A stretch of 18,554 nt of DNA, taken from positions 1-18,554 of the forward strand of contig JBJEHN010000104.1 in the NCBI GenBank assembly GCA_051876105.1. Direction: 5' to 3'. Made by a program: the position numbers and the translations under genes. This stretch comes from W2P13-069 sp051876105. GTDB taxonomy: Bacteria; Actinomycetota; Coriobacteriia; Coriobacteriales; QAMH01. Each line of letters opens with the position of its first letter. Positions within the stretch are counted from its first letter, which is position 1. The notes under the pieces were generated by a model, which had not been told where the DNA came from, made no database searches, and saw only the letters and a list, made by a program, of their open reading frames with translations. Shown here piece by piece: positions 1 to 5,963 of this stretch.

Positions 1-465
1 GACTGTTACGACAACGGCGTCGAAGCGGTTGAGGACGTAGTCCTCGGAGGTGCTCACGGGCTCGGTGTCGTACGTGGTCTGGGTGCCTGGGTTCTGCGAG
101 GCGGCTTCATACACTGCGACGCTGTACTTGTGGCTGGCGAGGTATTCGTCCAGGCTCACGACGTCGTAGTTGTGAATGTCCTCCAGACCGTTGTGGCTCT
201 CGCTCGACAGGATGCCCTCCTCAAGCACGTCGGAAACAGTGCCGCCGTTGGGGATGAACATGAGGTCGGCAGTGTTCTCTCCGCCAACGGCCTTGAGGTT
301 GACTGTCAAGCAGATCTCCACGGCACCCTGGCCGCTCGCCCCCTCGGTGTTTGCCTCGTCGTGCACGTAGTACATCGCAAACGACGGGACGGCCACCAAG
401 GCAACGATGAAGCAGGCTGCAACAGCAACGGCAAGGATCTTCTTGCCCTTTGCAACGTTTGCCAT
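1..465 (-). CDS. Secreted protein of unknown function, possibly beta-grasp (DUF4430-like); 3' end outside the window
   Basis: Only the first 155 codons are present; the gene continues past the left edge. The ATG at 465 is preceded by an AGAAAGGA ribosome site seven bases upstream. The N-terminus has lysines (KGKK), a hydrophobic stretch of about 18 residues and a PSFA-type cleavage site near residue 29, so it is exported by Sec and either released or kept by an uncleaved anchor. No lipobox cysteine is visible. The mature part contains a strand-rich segment with the motif GGTVSDVLEEG near residues 71-81, which resembles the 'TV.daL' helix start of DUF4430/SLBB-type beta-grasp domains; this is a weak inference. 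It is divergent from the winged-helix/TorD operon across a 258-base gap. Function unknown. Confidence 0.75.
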   Translation of the reverse strand, partial: MANVAKGKKILAVAVAACFIVALVAVPSFAMYYVHDEANTEGASGQGAVEICLTVNLKAVGGENTADLMFIPNGGTVSDVLEEGILSSESHNGLEDIHNYDVVSLDEYLASHKYSVAVYEAASQNPGTQTTYDTEPVSTSEDYVLNRFDAVVVTV

Positions 466-723
466 GAGAGCGTCCTTTCTCAAAATGCCCTGCATGCTCG
501 CAACGTCTCTGCGAGTATAGGGTTGCGCCAACGGCTGCAACATCGCACGGCAGGGATGATATTGGGATGATGCCCGCCGCACGCAGGTCTGATGAGCACT
601 GCCCCCGTGCCGGGATTCAGCCCGCGCTTTCCGCCTCGCGGGATGACTGTTCCCTCTCGGCTCTACATAGACTCTTCATCGGCGTAACGATTTGCCTTGC
701 GCCTGGACAAAACGGAGGGAACT
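466..723. promoter_or_regulatory. Divergent intergenic region with GGGATGA repeats and a hairpin
   Basis: This 258-base gap separates two divergent transcription units. It carries GGGATGAT twice (553-560 and 564-571), exactly 11 bases apart, and a third GGGATGA at 640-646. An inverted repeat CCCGCG / CGCGGG spans 621-642 with a 10-base loop. No clear plus-strand promoter hexamers were found for the gene at 724. The same GGATGA core recurs upstream of the molybdoenzyme gene. Confidence 0.4.
514..541 (-). promoter_or_regulatory. Candidate promoter of the secreted-protein gene at the left edge
   Basis: Read on the minus strand, TATACT (514-519) is a good -10 hexamer. GTTGCA (536-541) lies 16 bases upstream as a weak -35. 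It sits about 50 bases before the start codon at 465. Assigned by eye only. Confidence 0.35.
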
Positions 724-1626
724 ATGACAGACGATGACGAGCGCGAGCTCTCCTACGGGGTGCTCGACGAAGGGCTCTACTTCGATGAAGAGGACTTCGA
801 CCCGTTGCAGGCACCTGACGACGAGTACGACCCTGAGCAGATAGACGATGACAACCCTTACGACACCGTGGACTACCCCTACATGCGCAACATGCCTCAG
901 AGCATGCAGCGCGAGGCTGTCTACTCGCCGCAGAGCGCGGGCAGCGCCTATGCGGCCCTCGATGCGATGATGGATCACAACCCCGCCCGCCGCGCAGACA
1001 TGCTCGCTGTGCTGGGAATGTGCCAGGGCGGCTGTGCTTCGAGCAAGATCGCGAGCGCCCTCGAGGAACGCAACGCTGACAACCGCTCGGTCTATGCGCC
1101 CATGACCTACTGCCGCATGCTCGAACGCGCCGGTGGGCTGCGCCTGGAGATGCCCCCGACGAGCGAGGAGCACGAGGACTGGGAGGAAGGCGTCGAGTAT
1201 CTGGAGATCAGGGAAACCATCGACCCGTTGTGGTACACCACCGAGGCCGGGAGCGCCATATACGCCGAGCAGACCAGCGGAGCGGCCTTCAAGGACATCG
1301 TGCTCGACCGCGACAGCACCTATATCGAGGTCTACTCTGCCCTGCTCGAGGAACTCAGCCAGTACCCAATGACCCGAGTGGAAATCGACGAGCTCGCCGA
1401 GGAGTTCCCCATCACAAAGAGCCCGCGCCGTTACGGCTCTCACTTCATCGACATGCTCGAGCGGGTCTATGCCATCGAATGGCGCGACCATGCCTGGACC
1501 ATCACCGAACTGGGCCGCGCGATGCTGCCCTCGGCCCGCCTGCTGGCGCAACAGCGTTCTGAGCAGGCCCTGAAGGAGGCTGCGGCCTCTGGAGAGGCCG
1601 CCCAGACCAGCAAGGAGGTGCTCTAG
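724..1626 (+). CDS. Acidic protein with two winged-helix-like segments, unknown function
   Basis: The ATG at 724 follows a GGAGGGA ribosome site; an in-frame TTG at 697 has no such site and is rejected. The product is 300 residues. Residues 1-55 are extremely acidic (runs of D and E) and probably disordered. Residues about 85-180 and 200-270 each look like a helical unit ending in a strand that reads like a winged-helix wing ('WYTTEAGSA' at 170-178 and 'AWTITELGRA' at 257-266, compare 'W.LT..G...'). No catalytic or metal motif is visible. The stop codon abuts the ATG of the TorD-like gene, whose ribosome site lies inside this reading frame, so the two are translationally linked. A regulator or an enzyme-maturation helper are both possible; I do not recognise the family. 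Confidence 0.8.
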   Translation: MTDDDERELSYGVLDEGLYFDEEDFDPLQAPDDEYDPEQIDDDNPYDTVDYPYMRNMPQSMQREAVYSPQSAGSAYAALDAMMDHNPARRADMLAVLGMCQGGCASSKIASALEERNADNRSVYAPMTYCRMLERAGGLRLEMPPTSEEHEDWEEGVEYLEIRETIDPLWYTTEAGSAIYAEQTSGAAFKDIVLDRDSTYIEVYSALLEELSQYPMTRVEIDELAEEFPITKSPRRYGSHFIDMLERVYAIEWRDHAWTITELGRAMLPSARLLAQQRSEQALKEAAASGEAAQTSKEVL

Positions 1627-2313
1627 ATGGCCACCGCAGACACCGCCGCCGAGCTCAGCGAGCTCATGCGCTCGCGGGCCAGCACCTACGGCTTGCTGGC
1701 CCGCCTCTACCGCGTTGAGGTGGATGCCACCCTCCTCACCGAGCTGCAGCATATGCGCTTCCCCGTGGCAACGGGGAGCTCCCGCGTCGATCAGGGCTTC
1801 CGCATGCTTTACGACTATCTGCGCGCTTCATGGCAAGACAGCGTGACTGAGCTGGCCATTGACTACGTGCGCACCTTCATCGGGCATGGCATCAACGGAT
1901 ACTCCGCCGCATACCCCTTTGAGAGCGTCTACACCAACGAGCGCCGCCTGATGATGCAGGAGGCGCGTGCGGAGGTGCTCAAGATCCTGCGCGACAACCA
2001 TCTTAAGCGCGGCGCCTGGAACGAGGGCGAGGACCACATTGCCTTGGAGCTGGAGTTCATGCAGCGCATGAGTCTGCGCGTGGCTGAGGCCCTCGACGCC
2101 GGCGACGAGGATCGCGCAGTGGAGCTCCTGATCACGCAGCGCGAGTTTGTCGCCAACCACCTCCTCAACTGGATGCCCATGCTGGTGGCAGACATGCAGA
2201 AGTTCTCGAAGACCCTGTTCTACCAGGGCCTGGCCGTCCTCTCGCTTGGCTATGTGGAAGAGGACGCCGCCTTGATAGACGAGTTGGTGAAGAGCACCGA
2301 GGAGGCTGAGTAA
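1627..2313 (+). CDS. TorD/DmsD-family molecular chaperone
   Basis: This 228-residue protein matches the size and motif order of TorD/DmsD/NarJ-type redox enzyme maturation proteins. These are cytoplasmic, all-helical chaperones that hold a molybdoenzyme apoprotein, aid cofactor insertion and delay Tat export until folding is complete. Visible signatures are YPFESVYT at residues 96-103, followed by an ERRLM helix, and EDHIALELEFM at 135-145, the family's 'pDHi..ELeFM' block. The start directly follows the previous stop, with AAGGAGGTG at 1612-1620 as ribosome site. Its TAA overlaps the next ATG (TAATG). The obvious client in the window is the Tat-exported molybdopterin enzyme starting at 5964, though it is not in the same operon. 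Family assignment is strong; the client is inferred. Confidence 0.93.
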   Translation: MATADTAAELSELMRSRASTYGLLARLYRVEVDATLLTELQHMRFPVATGSSRVDQGFRMLYDYLRASWQDSVTELAIDYVRTFIGHGINGYSAAYPFESVYTNERRLMMQEARAEVLKILRDNHLKRGAWNEGEDHIALELEFMQRMSLRVAEALDAGDEDRAVELLITQREFVANHLLNWMPMLVADMQKFSKTLFYQGLAVLSLGYVEEDAALIDELVKSTEEAE

Positions 2314-2756
2314 TGACAGAGCACGAAGAGCGCGGCCTGCAGGCCGCCAAACAGGTGGCAGCTGAGCCGGAGCTTGCGACGGAACCGCTGGTGGTTGGGG
2401 CCCTGCGCTGCGAGAGCAGCTGCGAGACCCTTGAGTTCGAGCTGCCGGCTACCTTCGGCATAGGCAAGGCAGCAAGCTTCAAACTGGAGGGCAACCCCGT
2501 GGTGCAGCGTCTGCACTTCTCGATTTTCTCCGCCAGCGGGCGCGAGATGATCAAGGACCTCACGTGCGTGCCCAACGCCGTCTTCGTCAACGGCAGGGGT
2601 CTGCCCAGCCGCGGCAGCCGCTTCATCAAACCCGGCGCTGTGATCAGCATCGGCAGCGAGAACTACGTATACGCAGGTCTGCTCGGCCCCGAGGAAACGC
2701 GGCTCTACGCCGAGCGCAAAGCCTCCGCTTCGAACGCCGGCGAGGAATCCGAGTAG
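2313..2756 (+). CDS. Small degenerate FHA-like domain protein
   Basis: The start ATG overlaps the stop of the TorD-like gene by one base (TAATG), so expression is coupled. In the 147-residue product, residues about 27-122 follow the FHA layout: FGIGK (48-52) where FHA has 'IGR', then VQRLHFSI (64-71) in place of 'SR.H..I', a D-L pair (82-83), PNAVFVNG (87-94) matching 'NGTFVNG', and KPGAVISIGS (106-115) matching 'L..GD.I.iG'. The Arg and Ser that contact phosphothreonine in canonical FHA domains appear as Lys and Gln, so phosphopeptide binding may be lost or altered. Both ends are charged and probably flexible. An FHA-like fold beside a TorD chaperone is unusual. Its role here is unknown. Confidence 0.78.
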   Translation: MTEHEERGLQAAKQVAAEPELATEPLVVGALRCESSCETLEFELPATFGIGKAASFKLEGNPVVQRLHFSIFSASGREMIKDLTCVPNAVFVNGRGLPSRGSRFIKPGAVISIGSENYVYAGLLGPEETRLYAERKASASNAGEESE

Positions 2757-2772
2757 TACTGCACCCTATAGT

Positions 2773-2809
2773 GCGAAGGGCAGTCCTAGCGGATCCGCCC
2801 TTCGCTTTT
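2773..2809 (+). terminator. Rho-independent terminator of the winged-helix/TorD/FHA operon
   Basis: A perfect 9-bp stem GCGAAGGGC (2773-2781) / GCCCTTCGC (2797-2805) with a 15-base loop is followed by TTTT (2806-2809). It lies 16 bases after the stop of the last plus-strand gene and just outside the 3' end of the convergent helicase-like gene. There is no T-run on the minus side, so it mainly serves the plus operon. Confidence 0.75.
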
Positions 2810-2819
2810 GGCGGTGTCT

Positions 2820-4757
2820 CTATTCAGAGATGGGAGTGAGCTTGGACTCCTGTTCGGCCATGAAGGCCTGGCCTCCCAAGGTGCTCGGCACGCTGGCGCC
2901 GGCGTCTTGGATAAAGCAGCTGGGCCTCAGCAGGGCTACTCGCTGCCCGTCCTCTGTCGTGATGCGCGCCACCTGCATCTTGCTCTTCTCGGCCAGCTCC
3001 AGAGGCGCCTTGGTGAAGTAGGAGAGGGTGAGTGTGCAGTCCGCCTTGGCAACGGCGCTGTAGAGGGCGCGGCGCTCCTCCTCCATCACGCGTGAGCGCT
3101 CGGCATCCGTGCTCACCACCTCGAAGGCCGCGCGCTTGGGGTAGAGCCCATCGACCATTCCAAAGACCACGATGTGGTGGTAGCTCTGCCCCGCCAGGTG
3201 CTGGGGCGTGCAGATGTGCACCAGCTCCGGGTCCGAGGGGAAGAAGGGGTCGAGTATATGGCGACGCATTAGGCGGAAGACCTCCTGCGGGGTCTCGTCT
3301 CCGGCGAGCTCACCCATGAGATCCTTGAACTCGGGAAGCTCCTCTGCACCTATGGCGTGCATGAGGGCGAAGCCGCGCCTGCGGGCGTTGCGCTCTATGA
3401 ACTCCTGCCCGCTGCGCCAGCGCTCGACGAGCACGTTGGAGCGCAGGAAGGGCTCGCGGGGCTGCCCTGCGGCCTTGTCGAGCGCCTGGGCCAGCGTGAG
3501 CTCCTGCTCGCGGGCATACGCCTCCAGCCCCATCCAGGCCTCGCTGTTGGTGAGGTAGTTGCCAAAGCCACACCAGCAGCGCCATGCCACCATGTCGTCT
3601 GGCATGGCCAGCAGGTTGAGGCGCGTATAGCTGATCTGCGCTCTCGCCCGGGCCAGATCGCGCGGGTCTCCACCCAGGGCCGTGCTCACGCCGCAGTCGC
3701 AGGTTTTGAAGCCGCGGGCCTCGAGCGCCCGCTGAACAAGGCGCGCCCAGAGGCGGTTGGGCACGAGCACACAGAGCTCGCTGCCTGCGGGTGAGTGCTC
3801 CCGGCCTTCAACGAAGAGACGCAGGTATTTTGTGAGGTTGTTGAGCTCGTCTTCTGGATTGTTCCATTTGATGAGCTTGAGCGTGCCCTCGGCATCCGCG
3901 GGGTCTTGCGCGGGCCGGGCCTGCTGACCCATGAGCGCGGCGGCAAAGCGGGCCACCTGCGGATTGCCGTGTACCCGTTCCAGCGTGAAGACAGTGACAT
4001 TGCGACGCAGCGTCTCGAAGCGCTCGAAGCCCTCAGGGTTGGGATACTCGCTCAGCTGGGCCACGGTCTGAGCGGGGTTGCCGGCCACCATCAGCTGCGT
4101 GCTCGCCATAAGGCACACAGCGGTCTGCTCGGCAAAGCTCAGGCAGTGGAAGTCGTCGCAGAGCACGTAGGACGCACGCTTGGGGCGCTCATGGCCCACC
4201 TTCTTGAGGTAGGCGCAGGCCAGGGTTGGGGCCTCCTGGGGCAGCATGCCGCCCATGAGCACCATGCTCTGCTCCAACTGCTCGCAGATTACGGCTTCTT
4301 CGCCGGTGCGCCAGCTGGCGGGGGGCTTGAGATAGGCCCACTGACGGTAGATGAAGCCCAGCATGTTCTTGAGGCGGCGGTTGGAGATGCCGCTCGTCTT
4401 GAGGTCCTCGAGCATGAAGCTTTGCTCGTGCTTGGCCAGCAGGCGCGGCTCGCGTCCGGTGAAGGCGCGGGCTCCGGGCTCTCCTAGAAGCTCCACGCAG
4501 GCTTCCAATACGGTTTGCACGCGCACTTGGCGCGCCTGCTCGCGGACCTGTGGCGAGGCAGAGCGCTCGAGGCGGGCTTTGAGAGCTTGCACGGCAAATC
4601 CGCTGACAGCCACTATACACAGCTGCTGGGCGGGAATGCCTTGCTCCAAGAGCGCCACAGCGCGCCTCACCAGGGCCTCCGTCTTGCCACTGCGGGCCGG
4701 CCCCTCAACTTTGACCGCCCGCTCGTCGCAGGTTGCAATCTCGTCGATGACGCTCAT
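2820..4757 (-). CDS. Divergent UvrD/Rep (superfamily 1) helicase-like ATPase
   Basis: This 645-residue protein keeps the motif order of UvrD/PcrA/Rep helicases, which unwind DNA using ATP. Motif I GPARSGKT is at 19-26, a motif Ia-like segment near 49-64, motif II is VLCDDFHCL (198-206), a motif III-like GNPAQTV at 226-232, a motif V-like HLAGQSYHHIVVFG, and motif VI-like EERRALYSAVAKA near 560-572. Several key positions deviate: canonical DExQD is DDFHC, the 'NYRS' of motif IV is not recognisable, and the 'TRA' ending motif VI is AKA. Walker A is intact, so ATP binding is likely but helicase activity uncertain. The ATG at 4757 has an AAAGGAG site and lies 16 bases after the stop of the upstream coiled-coil gene, so the two form an operon. 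RecB- or AddB-like proteins are alternatives. Confidence 0.82.
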   Translation of the reverse strand: MSVIDEIATCDERAVKVEGPARSGKTEALVRRAVALLEQGIPAQQLCIVAVSGFAVQALKARLERSASPQVREQARQVRVQTVLEACVELLGEPGARAFTGREPRLLAKHEQSFMLEDLKTSGISNRRLKNMLGFIYRQWAYLKPPASWRTGEEAVICEQLEQSMVLMGGMLPQEAPTLACAYLKKVGHERPKRASYVLCDDFHCLSFAEQTAVCLMASTQLMVAGNPAQTVAQLSEYPNPEGFERFETLRRNVTVFTLERVHGNPQVARFAAALMGQQARPAQDPADAEGTLKLIKWNNPEDELNNLTKYLRLFVEGREHSPAGSELCVLVPNRLWARLVQRALEARGFKTCDCGVSTALGGDPRDLARARAQISYTRLNLLAMPDDMVAWRCWCGFGNYLTNSEAWMGLEAYAREQELTLAQALDKAAGQPREPFLRSNVLVERWRSGQEFIERNARRRGFALMHAIGAEELPEFKDLMGELAGDETPQEVFRLMRRHILDPFFPSDPELVHICTPQHLAGQSYHHIVVFGMVDGLYPKRAAFEVVSTDAERSRVMEEERRALYSAVAKADCTLTLSYFTKAPLELAEKSKMQVARITTEDGQRVALLRPSCFIQDAGASVPSTLGGQAFMAEQESKLTPISE

Positions 4758-4773
4758 CGCTCTCCTTTCGGTT

Positions 4774-5619
4774 CTAGCTCATGAAGCTGCGGGTGGCGGG
4801 GTTGAACTCGCGGCATGCGCCGTTTTGGTTGACGATGTCCCAAGGCTCGTATCGGATGACAAAGTCCACCGCAGGAAAACTGTATTTGCGCTCTATCTCG
4901 TAACCCAGGGCTTCGAGGTCGAGTTCGCCGGCCTCCTGTGCCATCTGCTTGTTGAGCGCGGGCGACTCCAAGAAATCCTCTTCGGCTTCTTGTTCGGCCT
5001 GGAGCGCTGCCTGCTCGCGGGCCGCTTGCTCTGCACGGGCCTCCTCCTCGGCGCGGGCCTCGGCTTGGGCCCTGGCCTCCAGGCCAGCAACGCGCTGCTG
5101 TTCGTACGATGCCGCAGACGGCATGCGCACCGCCGCCACGCCCTGCCCCAGCATGCCGCTGTTGTAGAACTCTCGCAGCTGGTCCAGGCGCCTCACTTCC
5201 CGCGCTGGCAGGTCGCAGTTGGAATCCAGGTGGAATCGCGCCTCCAGCGCACCCTCCTGCAGCTCGATCACCAGCTCGTCGAAGTAGATCTCTGTGCCCT
5301 CTATTTCTCGCTGGCGGCGGTTGAAGATCTTCATGTGGTTGCAGAGCTTTCCCACGATCGACTCGTACCACTTGAGCAACACGTTGTTCCAGCGTTCGTC
5401 GGCTCCCTCGGCCCTGCTGTCCAGGTAGCTGCGCATACCGAAGAGCGTCATCAGGCGAACGGTGTTGTGTGGCGGCTGACCCTCCTCGCCCGAGTGTGTG
5501 CGAAGCTGCACGGCGCCTACGTTGGGGTAGCAACGTGCCACCTCAAGGCGCAGCTCCGGGCTGTCGAGGCTCTCGTCTATGTCCATCACGATGATGGGGG
5601 ATGGCTTGGCGGTTCCCAT
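4774..5619 (-). CDS. Unrecognised protein with a central coiled coil
   Basis: The 281-residue product starts at the ATG at 5619, behind a GAGGAGGAA ribosome site about ten bases upstream; longer in-frame readings upstream have no ribosome site. The N-terminal half (1-160) is a mixed alpha/beta region with no motif I know. Residues about 170-215 form an Ala/Glu/Arg/Gln-rich heptad-like stretch, a probable coiled coil. The last 65 residues form a small folded tail with aromatic residues. There is no signal peptide or membrane segment, so it is cytoplasmic. It is first in an operon with the helicase-like gene, so it may be a partner of that ATPase. I do not recognise the family. Confidence 0.8.
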   Translation of the reverse strand: MGTAKPSPIIVMDIDESLDSPELRLEVARCYPNVGAVQLRTHSGEEGQPPHNTVRLMTLFGMRSYLDSRAEGADERWNNVLLKWYESIVGKLCNHMKIFNRRQREIEGTEIYFDELVIELQEGALEARFHLDSNCDLPAREVRRLDQLREFYNSGMLGQGVAAVRMPSAASYEQQRVAGLEARAQAEARAEEEARAEQAAREQAALQAEQEAEEDFLESPALNKQMAQEAGELDLEALGYEIERKYSFPAVDFVIRYEPWDIVNQNGACREFNPATRSFMS

Positions 5620-5646
5620 GCTGTGTTGTTCCTCCTCAGCTGCGGT

Positions 5647-5702
5647 GCTCCTGCTACGCAGCGCCCTGCATGCAACCGCGCTTTGGGCACTCCAGCAGGA
5701 GC
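5647..5702. other. Long inverted repeat in the leader region of the coiled-coil/helicase operon
   Basis: GCTCCTGCT (5647-5655) pairs perfectly with AGCAGGAGC (5694-5702). Inside the 38-base loop AGCGC and GCGCT form a second stem around a TGCATGCA palindrome. It lies 28 bases upstream of the minus start codon. It could be a structured 5' leader, an operator, or a terminator for transcripts entering from either side. Confidence 0.45.
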
Positions 5703-5754
5703 TTTCTTCGTAAGCCACGAGTCTAGAGTCTTCCGCGAATAGCCCGTAATCCCT

Positions 5755-5820
5755 TGCGGATGAGCCTGCGGATGAAGATTTGCGGCTGCGGATGAGTGAG
5801 TTGTTGGCGGGTGGGGATGA
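5755..5820. repeat. Array of TGCGGATGA repeats upstream of the molybdoenzyme gene
   Basis: TGCGGATGA occurs at 5755-5763, 5767-5775 and 5787-5795, with a one-mismatch copy TGGGGATGA at 5812-5820. Spacings are 12, 20 and 25 bases. The array ends about 145 bases before the start codon, a plausible position for activator sites. The GGATGA core is shared with copies at 553-571 and 640-646. Confidence 0.55.
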
Positions 5821-5963
5821 GGGTTGGGGCGGATTACGCCAACTGAAACATCCCCATGATATGAGCCCCTCATCTCGGCCTCTCATAGCCTGTGCTCGGG
5901 CCGGTGTGCGGTTCACGCGGCCCGTATGTCCGATACCTGCAACACATAAGAAAGGAGGGCTCA

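Larger units (their letters stand above)
5620..5963. promoter_or_regulatory. 344-base divergent control region between the coiled-coil/helicase operon and the molybdoenzyme operon
   Basis: No gene is seen here. The half next to the minus operon holds a long hairpin (5647-5702). The middle holds a four-copy GGATGA-core repeat array (5755-5820). The half next to the molybdoenzyme gene holds a GTTGG / CCAAC hairpin (5823-5843) and a short perfect inverted repeat ATGAG-ccc-CTCAT (5861-5873). A weak plus-strand promoter guess is TTACGC (5834-5839) and TGATAT (5857-5862) with a 17-base spacer; both boxes are poor, as expected for an activator-dependent promoter. Untranslated leaders must lie here for both operons. 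Confidence 0.5.

Noticed and set aside
3795..5742. Long plus-strand open frames across the helicase-like and coiled-coil genes
   Set aside because: The minus-strand frames show Walker A and other helicase motifs and proper ribosome sites; the plus-strand products show nothing recognisable.
5892..5963. Upstream extension of the molybdoenzyme from a TTG/CTG/GTG-type start at 5892
   Set aside because: The Tat signal begins properly at the ATG at 5964, which has a strong GAAAGGAGG site.
5620..5963. FNR-type operator for anaerobic control
   Set aside because: No TTGAT-N4-ATCAA-like dyad was found in the control region.
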